Positions 18,810 to 28,633 of a stretch of DNA of 64,000 nucleotides are shown here, in pieces. The stretch is from contig NZ_CP021354.1 of NCBI RefSeq assembly GCF_003130705.1, positions 2,356,001 to 2,420,000 on the forward strand, given 5' to 3'. The notes beneath the pieces were generated by a model, which saw only the letters and a list, made by a program, of their open reading frames with translations, was not told the origin of the DNA and did no database searches. The translations under genes were made by a program, and so were the position numbers. Within the stretch, counting starts at the first letter, position 1, and each line of letters begins with the position of its first letter. Origin of the DNA: Rhodococcus oxybenzonivorans. Lineage in GTDB: Bacteria; Actinomycetota; Actinomycetes; Mycobacteriales; Mycobacteriaceae.

Positions 18810-20270
18810 ATGTCCCGATTCATCGACCGCGTCGTGCTGCACGTCAGCGCCGGCAAAGGCGGCAACGGCTGCGCCTCCGTACACCGGGAGAAGTTCAAGC
18901 CGCTCGGCGGCCCGGACGGCGGTAACGGCGGGCGTGGCGGTGACGTGGTGCTCGAGGTGGACGGCAATGTCCACACCCTCCTCGACTTCCACTTCCATCC
19001 CCATGCGAAGGCCACCAACGGCAAGCAGGGGATGGGAAGTAACCGGGACGGCGCCCAAGGTGAAGACCTCGTCCTGAAGGTCCCCGACGGCACCGTCGTC
19101 CTCGACGAGAACGGCAAGGTTCTCGCCGACCTCATCGGTATCGGCACCCGGTTCGAGGCCGCCCAGGGTGGGCGTGGTGGGCTAGGAAACGCCGCGCTGT
19201 CTTCCAAGGCACGCAAGGCGCCCGGCTTTGCCCTCCTCGGTGAGGACGGCGTCGAACGCGAGCTCGTCCTCGAACTCAAGTCTGTCGCCGACGTCGGGCT
19301 CGTAGGCTTTCCCTCGGCCGGCAAGTCCTCCCTCGTGTCCGTGCTCTCGGCGGCAAAGCCCAAGATCGCCGACTACCCGTTCACCACTCTCGTCCCCAAC
19401 CTCGGTGTCGTGTCCAGCGGTGACACCACCTTCACAGTCGCCGACGTGCCCGGGTTGATCCCCGGGGCGAGCGAGGGCCGTGGCCTGGGGCTGGACTTTC
19501 TGCGTCACCTCGAGCGCTGTGCTGTGCTGGCGCATGTCGTCGACTGTGCGACCCTCGACCCCGGTCGTGACCCGATCTCCGACATCGACGCCCTCGAAGC
19601 TGAGCTCGCGGCCTACAAACCCGCGCTGTCCAGCGACGCCAGCCTCGGTGACCTCGCCGATCGTCCTCGCATCGTGGTCCTCAACAAGGCCGACATTCCG
19701 GAAGCTGCGGAGCTGGCCGAGATGGTCACCCCCGACCTCGAGGCCCGCGGTTGGCCGGTGTTCACGATCTCCGCGGTGAGCCGCGAAGGATTGCGTCCGC
19801 TGATCTTCGCGTTGGCGAAACTTGTCGAGGAGTACCGCACGGCGCATCCGCCGGAAGTCCCCAAGCGGCCCGTGATTCGCCCGATTGCCAACAAGGACAA
19901 CAGCTTCAGCGTTATAGCCGACCCGGAGGTGCCCGGCGGCTTCATCGTCCGGGGAACACGTCCCGAGCGCTGGGTGCGGCAAACCCAGTTCGACAACGAC
20001 GAGGCTGTGGGTTACCTGGCCGACCGTCTCGCTCGACTCGGAGTGGAGGACGCCCTCGTCAAGCAGGGAGCCGAACCCGGCGCGTCCGTCACGATCGGTG
20101 ACGTGAGTTTCGACTGGGAACCTCAGACGCCCGCAGGTGTCGATCTCACTCGCACCGGCCGCGGTACCGACCCACGTCTCGATCAGGTGGAACGTATCGG
20201 CGCGTCGGAGCGCAAGCACGCACACAGGATCCGTCGCGGTCTCGAAGGCCTCGACCCCGAAGAGCAGTGA
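18810..20270 (+). CDS. obg: Obg family ribosome-assembly GTPase
   Basis: A 486-aa GTPase that assists 50S maturation and stress control. The glycine-rich Obg fold is at residues 1-157 ([36 protein letters not shown]). The G domain has [21 protein letters not shown] and NKAD. The C-terminal OCT domain ([20 protein letters not shown]) precedes a basic tail. proB begins 4 nt before its end. Confidence 0.97.
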   Translation: MSRFIDRVVLHVSAGKGGNGCASVHREKFKPLGGPDGGNGGRGGDVVLEVDGNVHTLLDFHFHPHAKATNGKQGMGSNRDGAQGEDLVLKVPDGTVVLDENGKVLADLIGIGTRFEAAQGGRGGLGNAALSSKARKAPGFALLGEDGVERELVLELKSVADVGLVGFPSAGKSSLVSVLSAAKPKIADYPFTTLVPNLGVVSSGDTTFTVADVPGLIPGASEGRGLGLDFLRHLERCAVLAHVVDCATLDPGRDPISDIDALEAELAAYKPALSSDASLGDLADRPRIVVLNKADIPEAAELAEMVTPDLEARGWPVFTISAVSREGLRPLIFALAKLVEEYRTAHPPEVPKRPVIRPIANKDNSFSVIADPEVPGGFIVRGTRPERWVRQTQFDNDEAVGYLADRLARLGVEDALVKQGAEPGASVTIGDVSFDWEPQTPAGVDLTRTGRGTDPRLDQVERIGASERKHAHRIRRGLEGLDPEEQ

Positions 20271-21367
20271 GCGCCACCCGGCGCACGATTGCGTCGGCCG
20301 ACAGCATTGTCGTGAAGATCGGATCGTCGGCGCTGACCAGTCTGGTCGGCGGACTCGACGTGGGTCGTCTCGATGCGCTGGCCGACGCAATCGAGGCACG
20401 GATGCGTGCCGGTTCCGACGTGATCGTGGTGTCGTCCGGTGCCGTCGGCGCCGGTCTGGCGCCACTGGGGCTCACGCGGCGACCGCGCGACCTGGCCACC
20501 AAGCAGGCCGCCGCAAGTGTCGGGCAGCTGGCCCTGGCCCACGCCTGGGGAACGTCCTTCTCCCGGTACGGCCGAACCGTGGGGCAGGTGCTGCTCACCG
20601 CCGACGACATCGCACGCCGTGCGCAGCATCGCAATGCCCAGCGGACCCTGGACCGTCTGCGGGCGCTGCATGCCGTGGCGATCGTCAATGAGAACGACAC
20701 CGTCGCCACCGCCGAACTCCGGTTCGGTGACAACGACCGCCTCGCTGCACTCGTGGCGCACCTGGTCGGTGCCGACGCCCTCATCCTGTTGTCGGACGTC
20801 GACGGTCTCTACGACGGCGATCCACGCAAGGGGAACGCCACCCTGATCCCGGAAGTGAACAGCCCCGAGGACCTCGACGGAGTGGTCGCCGGTTCGGGTG
20901 GTGCCCTCGGGACGGGCGGCATGGCGTCCAAACTGTCCGCGGCCCGTCTCGCCTCGGATGCCGGTGTGCCGGTGTTGCTCGCGGCAGCCTCGGAGGCGGG
21001 TACGGCGCTGCAGGACGCGGCCGTGGGAACAGCTTTCGCGGCCCGGCCCACCCGGCTGTCCGCACGCAAGTTCTGGGTGCGGCATGCCGCGGACGAACAG
21101 GGAATCCTCCACATCGACGAGGGCGCGGTTCGTGCCGTCGTCACCAAGCGGCGGTCGCTGCTGCCCGCCGGGATCACTGCCGTTTCGGGCCGGTTCTACG
21201 GCGGCGACGTGGTTTCCCTGCTCGGCCCCGAGGAGCGTCCCGTAGCGCGGGGCGTGGTGGCCTACGACTCCACCGAGATCAACGACATCCTGGGGAAGTC
21301 GACAACCGAATTGCCGCCGGAGATGCAGCGACCTGTGGTGCACGCCGACGACCTCGTTCCGCTCTGA
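20267..21367 (+). CDS. proB: Glutamate 5-kinase
   Basis: A 366-aa first enzyme of proline synthesis, phosphorylating glutamate. The amino-acid-kinase domain has [26 protein letters not shown] and [16 protein letters not shown]. The C-terminal PUA domain begins near residue 275 ([23 protein letters not shown]). Feedback inhibition by proline is usual for this form. GTG 20267 overlaps the obg stop. Its partner proA is 10 kb away, beyond an accessory insert. Confidence 0.97.
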   Translation: MSATRRTIASADSIVVKIGSSALTSLVGGLDVGRLDALADAIEARMRAGSDVIVVSSGAVGAGLAPLGLTRRPRDLATKQAAASVGQLALAHAWGTSFSRYGRTVGQVLLTADDIARRAQHRNAQRTLDRLRALHAVAIVNENDTVATAELRFGDNDRLAALVAHLVGADALILLSDVDGLYDGDPRKGNATLIPEVNSPEDLDGVVAGSGGALGTGGMASKLSAARLASDAGVPVLLAAASEAGTALQDAAVGTAFAARPTRLSARKFWVRHAADEQGILHIDEGAVRAVVTKRRSLLPAGITAVSGRFYGGDVVSLLGPEERPVARGVVAYDSTEINDILGKSTTELPPEMQRPVVHADDLVPL

Positions 21368-21379
21368 CGGGGGTGCCTG

Positions 21380-22207
21380 TCACGCTGACATCGCGGTGGA
21401 TGCGTCGAGCAGCGCCCGCAGCGCGTCCGAGCAACCCGCATCGAGTGTGAGGGTGGCGAACTCGTCACCTCTCGTCGACCCGCGGTTGACGATCACGATC
21501 GGTATCGAGCGCTTGGCGGCGTGCCGGACGAACCGTAGTCCCGACATGACGGTGAGCGACGAACCGGCCACCAGCAGCGCTTCCGCTTCGTCGACCACGG
21601 CGTAGGCAGCCTCGACCCTCGGCTTGGGGACCGACTCGCCGAAGTACACGATGTCCGGTTTCAGGAGCCCGCCGCAGGCCTCACAGTCGACCATCCGGAA
21701 ATGCTCCGTGCTGGTGACGACGGCGTCCGCATCCGGTGCGATCTCGACTCCCTCCGCGGCGGCCACGGTCTCGGCGAACCCGGGGTTGGCTCGCTCGAGA
21801 CTCTCGGCCAGTGTTGCCCGCGAGATCAGTGCACCGCACGACAGACAACGCACCTGTGCGTACGTGCCATGTAGATCGATGACCCGGCGACTGCCTGCCT
21901 TGGTGTGGAGCAGATCCACGTTCTGCGTGATCACCGCGTGCACGGCGCCGGCGCGTTCGAGACCGGCCAGGGCCCGATGACCGGCGTTGGGCCGGGCGGC
22001 GTCCATGTGCCGCCAGCCGAGATGATTCCGGGCCCAGTAGTGACGACGGAAGTCGGGGTCGCCGGTGAATTGCTGGAAGGTCATCGGGTTGCGCGGGGGA
22101 GAGTCGGGACCCCGGTAGTCGGGGATTCCGGAATCCGTGGAAATGCCGGCGCCGGTGACCACACACAGGCGCCGGCCGCTGAGTACGTCGAGCAGTCGGT
22201 CGAACAC
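21380..22207 (-). CDS. Sir2-family NAD-dependent protein deacylase
   Basis: A 275-aa sirtuin. GAGISTDSGIPDYRG is the NAD loop, TQNVDLLHTKAGS holds the catalytic region, and IDLHG supplies the catalytic His. Two Cys pairs, CLSCG and CEACGG, form the zinc site, and VAGSSLTVMSGLRFV is the usual C-terminal motif. It removes acyl groups from lysines such as that of acetyl-CoA synthetase. It converges on proB with a 12-bp gap. The start used is GTG/ATG at 22207. Confidence 0.93.
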   Translation of the reverse strand: MFDRLLDVLSGRRLCVVTGAGISTDSGIPDYRGPDSPPRNPMTFQQFTGDPDFRRHYWARNHLGWRHMDAARPNAGHRALAGLERAGAVHAVITQNVDLLHTKAGSRRVIDLHGTYAQVRCLSCGALISRATLAESLERANPGFAETVAAAEGVEIAPDADAVVTSTEHFRMVDCEACGGLLKPDIVYFGESVPKPRVEAAYAVVDEAEALLVAGSSLTVMSGLRFVRHAAKRSIPIVIVNRGSTRGDEFATLTLDAGCSDALRALLDASTAMSA

Positions 22208-22228
22208 GCACTCCAGGGTAGCGCCGGG

Positions 22229-23164
22229 TCAGTAACCGACGACCGGATCGATCAGGGCGGTGAGCCGCTCACCGGCGACGAAACGGGTGACGTTCAACGC
22301 CACATGATCGGCGAAAGCGGGCGGACGCACGGACGGCGGGTTGGAATCGTGGGGGGTGATGATCACATTGGGCAGTTCCCAGAGCGGGTGACCGTCGGGA
22401 AGCGGCTCCGGATCCGTGACATCGAGTCCGGCGCCGCCGATGCTGCCGTTCCGCAATGCCTGCACGAGGGCATCGGTGTCGATGAGCGACCCGCGGGCCA
22501 CGTTGATCACCCACGACGTCGACTTCATCTGAGCCAGTTCGGCGCCGCTCACCAGGTGATGTGTCGCGGACGTGGCGGGCGCCCCGATGACGAAATGGTC
22601 GGCCCGCGGCCACACCTCGTTCAACCTGGTGGTCGGAAGCGTTTCGATGGCACCCGGAACGGGGCTGCCCGAGCGATTCACGGCGATCACGTCGGCTCCT
22701 AGCGAGGCCAGCATGGGAATGAGTGCCCGGCCGATTCCGCCTGCGCCCACCATGGCGACCATCGCACCGCGCAGGGTGCCGACCTTGGAGTAGAAATCGT
22801 GCTGACGCCACGTTCGGGCCGCCATGTGTTCCGGCAGTGCCCTCACTCCGGCCAGGAGGAGCGTCAGGGCATGTTCGGCGACGGTGGCCGCGAACGCACC
22901 CGCGGCCGACGTCCACATGATCTGGGTATCGGGTGTGATGAGTTTCGCATCGAACCACTGCTCGACTCCGGCGGAATCGAGCTGCACCCACCGAATATTG
23001 TCCGGGAGCGGGTCGGGAAACCCGATCGGGCCCGCGGTCCACACCAACGCATCGGCGGACTCGAAGGGCGATAGACGGGCGCCGCCCCGGCGCACCGCGT
23101 CCTCGAGGAGCGGGTCCGGGGCGGGTCCGATGGCAACAGCTGGAACAGCAACGTCGTCGGCCAT
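22229..23164 (-). CDS. D-isomer specific 2-hydroxyacid dehydrogenase
   Basis: A 311-aa NAD(P)-dependent oxidoreductase. The Rossmann motif VGAGGIGRALIPML lies near residue 145. The catalytic Arg is in NVARGSLIDTDAL, a candidate Glu is in DVTDPEPLPDGHPLW and the His is in VIITPHDSN. The substrate is a 2-keto/2-hydroxy acid that cannot be specified. It lies 9 bp after ectC on the same strand, so it may be cotranscribed with the ectoine genes, but a biochemical link is not established. Confidence 0.88.
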   Translation of the reverse strand: MADDVAVPAVAIGPAPDPLLEDAVRRGGARLSPFESADALVWTAGPIGFPDPLPDNIRWVQLDSAGVEQWFDAKLITPDTQIMWTSAAGAFAATVAEHALTLLLAGVRALPEHMAARTWRQHDFYSKVGTLRGAMVAMVGAGGIGRALIPMLASLGADVIAVNRSGSPVPGAIETLPTTRLNEVWPRADHFVIGAPATSATHHLVSGAELAQMKSTSWVINVARGSLIDTDALVQALRNGSIGGAGLDVTDPEPLPDGHPLWELPNVIITPHDSNPPSVRPPAFADHVALNVTRFVAGERLTALIDPVVGY

Positions 23165-23173
23165 GGTTCGACG

Positions 23174-23572
23174 CTACGCGGGAACCTCGATCAACGGGTA
23201 GACACCATTCTCGTCGTGCACCTCACGTCCCGTCACGGGCGGGTTGAACACGCAGAGCATGCGCATTTCGGTCTCCGGCTCGACGCGGTGCCGTTCGTGC
23301 CCGTTCAGCAGGTACATCGATCCGGGGCCGAGGTCGTAAACCTTGTCGTTGTCGAGGTCGACCAATTTGCCCGTGCCCTCGACCAGCCACACGGCCTCGA
23401 CATGGTTGGCGTAGTGGAACTCGTTGACAGTTCCCGCCTTGATCGTGGTTTCGTGGAAGGAGAAGCCCACCTTGTCACCGCCGAGGACGATGCGCTTGCT
23501 GCGCCAATTGCCGTCCTCGCTGGTGATGTCGCGCTCGGTGTCGGTGATTTCTGCGGTGGTGCGAACGATCAT
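23174..23572 (-). CDS. ectC: L-ectoine synthase
   Basis: A 132-aa cupin that cyclises N-gamma-acetyl-diaminobutyrate to ectoine. It starts MIVRTTAEITDTERDITSEDG and contains FSFHETTIKAGTVNEFHYANHVEAVW with the metal-binding His/Glu residues and GSMYLLNGHERHRVEPETEMRMLCVFNPPVTG. ATG 23572 has GGGAG 6 nt upstream; a nearby in-frame ATG at 23584 has poorer spacing. It is 19 nt after ectB. Confidence 0.96.
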   Translation of the reverse strand: MIVRTTAEITDTERDITSEDGNWRSKRIVLGGDKVGFSFHETTIKAGTVNEFHYANHVEAVWLVEGTGKLVDLDNDKVYDLGPGSMYLLNGHERHRVEPETEMRMLCVFNPPVTGREVHDENGVYPLIEVPA

Positions 23573-23591
23573 GGGTACTCCCATCCTCTCT

Positions 23592-24869
23592 CTAGCTGCA
23601 AACCTTGCCGGTCGCCTCGGCGAGAATGCCGAGTCCGTGGTCGAGTTCCTCGTCGGTGATGGTGAGCGCCGGTAGCAGCTTGACCACCTCGTCGGAAGGT
23701 CCGGAGGTTTCGGCGAGCAGTCCCTCGTCGAAGGCGAGTTTGCAGACCTTGCCCGCATTTTCGGGCTCGTCGAAGACGAGACCCTGAACGAGGCCTCGAC
23801 CGCGGGTGAAGACCTTGCCCTCGAACTGGTTGGACAGTGCGGTGAACGCCTGATGAATCTTCTCGCCCTTGGCCAGCGTCGACTGATGCAGGGCGTCGTC
23901 GGACCAGTACTGGTCCAAGGCCACTTTGGAGGTGACGAATGCGGGATTGTTGCCACGGAACGTGCCGTTGTGCTCGCCCGGACCCCACACGTCGAGTTCG
24001 CGTTTGAACAGCGTGAGCGCCATGGGGAGCCCGTAACCGCTGATCGACTTCGACAGGCAGACGATGTCGGGGGTGATCCCGGCGATCTCGAAGGAGAAGA
24101 ACGGGCCGGTGCGTCCGCAACCCATCTGAACGTCGTCGACGATCAGCAGGATGTCACGCTCGGCGCACAGCTCCGCCAAGGCGCGGAGCCACTCGGCCCG
24201 AGCAACGTTGACGCCACCTTCGCCCTGAACGGTTTCGACGATCACGGCGGCCGGACGGTTCAGGCCACTGCCCGAGTCGTCGAGGACCCGGGAGAACCAG
24301 TGGAAGTCCTCGGTGACCCCGTCGAAGTAGTTGTCGAACGGCATCGGAGTGGCGTGCACCAGCGGGATGCCGGCCCCGGCACGTTTCATCGAGTTACCGG
24401 TGACCGAGAGCGCGCCGAGCGTCATGCCGTGGAACGCGTTGGTGAAGTTGATGATCGACGAACGGCCCGTGACCTTACGGGCAAGCTTCAGCGCGGCCTC
24501 GACGGTATTGGTGCCGGTGGGCCCGGGGAACTGGACTTTGTAGTCGAGGCCCCGCGGCTTCAGGATCTTGTCCTCGAAGGTCTCGAGCAGTTCGCGTTTC
24601 GCGACGGTCGACATGTCGAGACCGTGAGTGATTCCGTCACCGACGATGTAGTCGACGAGTGCCGATTTGAGCACCGGGTTGTTGTGCCCGTAGTTGAGCG
24701 AGCCGGCGCCGGCGAAGAAGTCGAGGTAGTCCTTGCCGTTCTCGTCGCGAATCCACGATCCGGACGCCGTTTCGAAAACGGTCGGCCACCCGCGGCTGTA
24801 ACTGCGAACCTCGGATTCGAGGCTCTCGAAGATATCGGTATGAGCGTTAGTCGTACTGGTGTCAGTCAT
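23592..24869 (-). CDS. ectB: Diaminobutyrate-2-oxoglutarate transaminase
   Basis: A 425-aa class III PLP aminotransferase making 2,4-diaminobutyrate from aspartate semialdehyde. GPTGTNTVEAALKLARKVTGR binds the cofactor phosphate. DDVQMGCGRTG and CLSKSISGYGLP, with the Schiff-base Lys, are intact. The C-terminus ends TGKVCS. It is the second gene of ectABC, 27 nt after ectA. Confidence 0.96.
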   Translation of the reverse strand: MTDTSTTNAHTDIFESLESEVRSYSRGWPTVFETASGSWIRDENGKDYLDFFAGAGSLNYGHNNPVLKSALVDYIVGDGITHGLDMSTVAKRELLETFEDKILKPRGLDYKVQFPGPTGTNTVEAALKLARKVTGRSSIINFTNAFHGMTLGALSVTGNSMKRAGAGIPLVHATPMPFDNYFDGVTEDFHWFSRVLDDSGSGLNRPAAVIVETVQGEGGVNVARAEWLRALAELCAERDILLIVDDVQMGCGRTGPFFSFEIAGITPDIVCLSKSISGYGLPMALTLFKRELDVWGPGEHNGTFRGNNPAFVTSKVALDQYWSDDALHQSTLAKGEKIHQAFTALSNQFEGKVFTRGRGLVQGLVFDEPENAGKVCKLAFDEGLLAETSGPSDEVVKLLPALTITDEELDHGLGILAEATGKVCS

Positions 24870-24896
24870 GTTGCTGCATTCCTCCGGGGCATGCTC

Positions 24897-25409
24897 TTAG
24901 CCGATCGTGTACAGATCTTCGGCTTCGTGTCCATCGGGAAAATCGTTGGGCGAGAATAACGTCTGCTTGGTGATCGCCGTATCTCGGCGACGCGCCAATG
25001 CGGTGAACAGCGCGATCGATGCCTCGTTGTCGGGGCTGATCGTCGTCTCGAGATGGGTGATCCCTTCAGGCGCAAGACGATCGAGCAAGGCGCCCAGCAT
25101 GCGTCCGGCAATTCCCTTGCCACGCTGGTCTGCGTCTACGGCGACCTGCCAGACAAACAGTGTCGCCGGGGATTCGGGGCGGATGTAGCCCGAAACGAAT
25201 CCCACTGCTCGTTCGTCGACCACTGCGACGATCGACGTGCGGCTGAAATCTCTGCACCACAACAGGTAGGCATAACTCGAGTTGAGGTCGAGCACTTCCG
25301 TGTTCCTGGCGATCTCCCAGAGCCGGACTCCATCAGAGATCTGTGGACTTCGAAACAACACCGCGTCCGGCGCGGTGGTCGGGATGGCACTCTTCTGAAC
25401 AGGCGTCAT
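24897..25409 (-). CDS. ectA: L-2,4-diaminobutyrate acetyltransferase
   Basis: A 170-aa GNAT enzyme, first committed ectoine step after EctB. FRSPQISDGVRLWEIARNTEVLDLNSSYAYLLWCRDF is the family N-terminus, and VAVDADQRGKGIAGRMLGALLDRL is the acetyl-CoA loop. ATG 25409 is chosen because the extra 8 residues of the longer frame (ATG 25433) look unlike EctA. Neither start has a clear ribosome site. The order ectA-ectB-ectC is standard; no ectD hydroxylase is present here. Confidence 0.93.
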   Translation of the reverse strand: MTPVQKSAIPTTAPDAVLFRSPQISDGVRLWEIARNTEVLDLNSSYAYLLWCRDFSRTSIVAVVDERAVGFVSGYIRPESPATLFVWQVAVDADQRGKGIAGRMLGALLDRLAPEGITHLETTISPDNEASIALFTALARRRDTAITKQTLFSPNDFPDGHEAEDLYTIG

Positions 25410-25504
25410 TGGAAAAACCAACCTAACAACCATCTATGCCGATTTCACGTGCGTCGCGAAATTGGCCCGTCCGGGCACAGAGCCTTCGCAGGTGAGACGG
25501 GCAA

Positions 25505-25520
25505 TGTGACGCTGATCACG
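25505..25520. promoter_or_regulatory. CRP/GlxR-type box upstream of ectA
   Basis: TGTGA-CGCTGA-TCACG matches the TGTGAN6TCACA consensus except at the last base. On the ectA strand it lies just downstream of a possible promoter (TTGCGG, then TACATAAC overlapping 25520-25527), a position where binding would repress. The 165-bp gap between recQ and ectA holds no gene. Confidence 0.5.
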
Positions 25521-25598
25521 TTATGTAACTTTTCGGTGATCCGCAAGCGACACACTTGTCCTTTTCGAGATCTCGTGGCAGTCGACAGCCCTGGGGAG

Positions 25599-27698
25599 TC
25601 ACTTCACGGCTGCCAGGGCGAAAGGCAGCACCGAGGTGGCGCCCGCCGCCCGCAGCGTGCGGGCAGCCATCGTCAGGGTCCAGCCGGTATCGGTGAGGGT
25701 GTCGACGAGCAGAACAGGCCCCGTGGAACCCGGAAGTTGAGGGGTTTCCCACGCGTCTGCCAGACCGGCCACCCGGTAGGCGGAGTTGGCCGCAGAGACC
25801 GGCGGATGGCCGGGTCGTTGCCTCAGGACTCCCAGGTGCTCGAGCCGTCCGATCTGGGCGAGCCGCTCCGCCAAGGAGGCCGCGAGAAGGGGATGGGTGG
25901 TCGATTCGACGGCCATGACGGCGGTGGGCCGCTGCGTCCAGTCCCACGATGCCAGCACGGCGATGCAGGCCTGCAAGACGTTCTCCGGTGCCGGACCGTC
26001 CGGTCCGTCCATCAGAGTGCGCAGTCGTTGTCCCCAGCCGAGGTCGGACAATCGGCCGAGGACACGACCCGGTTCCGGACCGTCCGTAATTTTCCCCGAC
26101 AGCGCGACACCGAGCTTTCTGAGCCCCGAAGGCCACTGTTTCCGAGGCGCGAGGTCGATGCCCGGCCTCTCCAGCCGCGATCGGGTCTGAGCCACGGCGT
26201 CTGCATCCACAGCGGTGTCGTAGTGCTCGCCTGTGCAGTTGTCGCACCGACCGCAGTCGGACGCCCCCGCTACCAGTCCCGGGTCGTCGAGCTGCTCCCT
26301 CAGAAACGCCATCCGGCACGTGGTGATGCGTTGATAGTCGAGCATGGCCTGCTGCTCGGACTCACGGGCCCGTTCGAGACGTTCGTAGCGTTCGGCGTCG
26401 TAGGTCCATGGCTGCCCGGTTCCCACCCAGCCCCCACGGACCCGGCGAACCGCACCGTCGACATCGAGAACCTTCAACACCATCTCGAGCCGCGTCCGCC
26501 CCAGTTCCACCAGCGGCTCCAGGGCCTGTGTGGACTGCGGCCGGTCGGGGTCGAGAACCTCGATGACCCGCCGCACCATGTGCTCACGGGGAAACGCCAC
26601 CGATGCGAAATAGCTCCAGATCTGCCGGTCTTCCGAGCCGGGGAGCAAGATCACTTCAGCGCGATCCGTGGAACGCCCCGCACGGCCCACCTGCTGATAG
26701 TACGAGATCGGGGACGACGGCGCACCGAGGTGCACCACGAATCCGAGGTCAGGCTTGTCGAAGCCCATGCCGAGCGCCGACGTAGCCACCAGGGCTTTCA
26801 CGCGGTTGTCGAGTAGATCCTGCTCGAGGCCTTCCCGTTCGCCGGCATCCGTTTGTCCCGTATAGGCGGCGACGGTGTGCCCCTGCTCGGTGAGCAAGCT
26901 CGCCAGATCTCGTGCCGCCGACACCGTCAACGCATAGATGATCCCCGACCCGGGCAGGCTGTCGAGCTTCTGGGCGAGCCACGCGGCGCGGGCCGTGGCC
27001 TCAGGAATCTGCACCACCGACAGATGCAGCGATTCGCGTTCGAGCCCGCCGCGCAACACCAGCGTTTCGCCGCCGCCCACCCCGAGCTGGGTCGAGACAT
27101 CGGTGACCACGCGGTCGTTTGCGGTGGCCGTGGTCGCAAGCACGGGAATACCCTGCCCGAGCTCGCCGATCAGCGTGCGGATGCGCCGATAGTCCGGGCG
27201 GAAGTCGTGGCCCCAGTCCGAGACGCAATGGGCTTCGTCGACGACGACCAGGCCGGCGTCGGCGGCGAGGGAAGGAAGAACCTGGTCGCGGAAGTCGGGG
27301 TTGTTCAGGCGTTCCGGGCTGACCAACAAGACATCCAGCTCTTGTGCCGCGACACGGGCGTGAATTTCGTCCCACTCCGTGACGTTGCCCGAGTTGATCG
27401 TGGCGGCCCGGACTCCCGCCCGTTCTGCCGACGCCACCTGATTCCGCATGAGGGCCAGAAGCGGCGACACGATGACGGTCGGCCCGTGCCCGTCGGCCCG
27501 CAACAGCTTGGCCGCGATGAAGTAGACAGCTGATTTACCCCACCCGGTCCGTTGGACGACGAGCGCGCGTCGCCGCCCCACGACGAGCGCCTCGATGGCA
27601 GTCCACTGGTCGTCCCGCAGCTGCGCTTCGGGTCCTGCCAGCTCTCGGAGCAGGCGTTCGGCCTCGTCGCGGAGTGCGGGCGTGGTGGCGGTGGTCAT
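25599..27698 (-). CDS. RecQ-family DNA helicase with C-terminal phosphoribosyltransferase-like domain
   Basis: A 699-aa protein. Helicase core: VVQRTGWGKSAVYF (motif I, about residue 50), VVSPLLALMRNQV, VVVDEAHCVSDWGHDFRPDY (motif II), LATTATAND (III) and QQVGRAGRSTDRAE (VI). A RecQ zinc site follows, CRMAFLREQL...CGRCDNC. After about residue 540 the sequence turns into a PRTase-like fold ending with VLLVDTLTDTGWTLTMAARTLRAAGA, equivalent to the PRPP loop. ATG 27698 has GGGGA upstream; an upstream extension is proline-rich noise. A similar layout occurs in other actinobacteria. Confidence 0.88.
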   Translation of the reverse strand: MTTATTPALRDEAERLLRELAGPEAQLRDDQWTAIEALVVGRRRALVVQRTGWGKSAVYFIAAKLLRADGHGPTVIVSPLLALMRNQVASAERAGVRAATINSGNVTEWDEIHARVAAQELDVLLVSPERLNNPDFRDQVLPSLAADAGLVVVDEAHCVSDWGHDFRPDYRRIRTLIGELGQGIPVLATTATANDRVVTDVSTQLGVGGGETLVLRGGLERESLHLSVVQIPEATARAAWLAQKLDSLPGSGIIYALTVSAARDLASLLTEQGHTVAAYTGQTDAGEREGLEQDLLDNRVKALVATSALGMGFDKPDLGFVVHLGAPSSPISYYQQVGRAGRSTDRAEVILLPGSEDRQIWSYFASVAFPREHMVRRVIEVLDPDRPQSTQALEPLVELGRTRLEMVLKVLDVDGAVRRVRGGWVGTGQPWTYDAERYERLERARESEQQAMLDYQRITTCRMAFLREQLDDPGLVAGASDCGRCDNCTGEHYDTAVDADAVAQTRSRLERPGIDLAPRKQWPSGLRKLGVALSGKITDGPEPGRVLGRLSDLGWGQRLRTLMDGPDGPAPENVLQACIAVLASWDWTQRPTAVMAVESTTHPLLAASLAERLAQIGRLEHLGVLRQRPGHPPVSAANSAYRVAGLADAWETPQLPGSTGPVLLVDTLTDTGWTLTMAARTLRAAGATSVLPFALAAVK

Positions 27699-27756
27699 GT
27701 CCCCATGGTGCACGACTGCTGTGACACTCCACCTGCGGAGCGGGGGAACGGCCTGC

Positions 27757-28623
27757 TCAGCGGTGCAGAGCGGTCTCGATGGCGGTGTGGGTGGGGGAGG
27801 ATGTCGAGGCTCCACGCCGGGTGGTCGCGAGTGCGCCTGCCGCGGTCGCGAACGGCAGTGCGGTCTCGGGGCCGCGCATCCACGACACCGCCAGAGCGCC
27901 TGCGAACGCGTCACCGGCACCCGTCGTGTCGACTACCTCGACCGAGGGGGCGTCGGCATGTACGGCGGCGCCGCCCGGGTTCGTGTACTCGGCGCCGGAT
28001 CCGCCGAGCGTGGTCACCAGATGGGGGACGGCGGAAATCACGTCGGGCCCGAGTTGCGCGGCTTCTGTCTCGTTGACCACCAGCACATCGACGAGTGCTA
28101 CGAGTTCTCGGGGAAGCGGCTGAGCAGGTGAGGGATTGAGCATCACCACCGTGTCGTGTTCGGCGGCGTGCGCGACTGCGGCGAGCACGGTCGCGACCGG
28201 TATCTCGAGTTGGCAGAGGAGCACGTCGGCGGCAGCGATGGCCTCGAGATCTGCCGGTTCGAGAGCAGTCAGAGTGCTGTTGGCGCCCGGGACCACCACG
28301 ATGCTGTTCTGTCCGGCGGCGTCGACGGTGATGGTCGCGATTCCACTCGGCCCGTCGACCTCGCGCAGGTGGGTGGTGTCGACCTCGGCCTCGACGAGGG
28401 TTTGGCGCAGTTCGAGGGCGAACGTATCGGATCCGACGGCGCCGATGAACGTGACCCGTCCCCCTGCCCGCGCCGCGGCGATGGCCTGGTTCGCGCCTTT
28501 GCCGCCGGGGGTGGCGGCAAAGGCGCTGCCAAGGATGCTCTCGCCGGGGGCGGGTAATCGTTCGGTCGCCGTCAGCAGATCCATGTTGACGCTGCCGACC
28601 ACGGCGATCCTGGGAGCGGACAT
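27757..28623 (-). CDS. rbsK: Ribokinase (PfkB family)
   Basis: A 288-aa sugar kinase. VVGSVNMDLL and TPGGKGANQAIAAARAGG make the sugar site near the N-terminus. The C-terminal VVDTTGAGDAFAGALAV holds the catalytic Asp and anion hole. Residue pattern and length fit ribokinase, although a related sugar or nucleoside kinase is possible. It lies 10 nt after the MHS transporter gene, so the transporter may deliver its substrate, but that family usually carries organic acids. Confidence 0.85.
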   Translation of the reverse strand: MSAPRIAVVGSVNMDLLTATERLPAPGESILGSAFAATPGGKGANQAIAAARAGGRVTFIGAVGSDTFALELRQTLVEAEVDTTHLREVDGPSGIATITVDAAGQNSIVVVPGANSTLTALEPADLEAIAAADVLLCQLEIPVATVLAAVAHAAEHDTVVMLNPSPAQPLPRELVALVDVLVVNETEAAQLGPDVISAVPHLVTTLGGSGAEYTNPGGAAVHADAPSVEVVDTTGAGDAFAGALAVSWMRGPETALPFATAAGALATTRRGASTSSPTHTAIETALHR

Positions 28624-28633
28624 GATGGAAACA

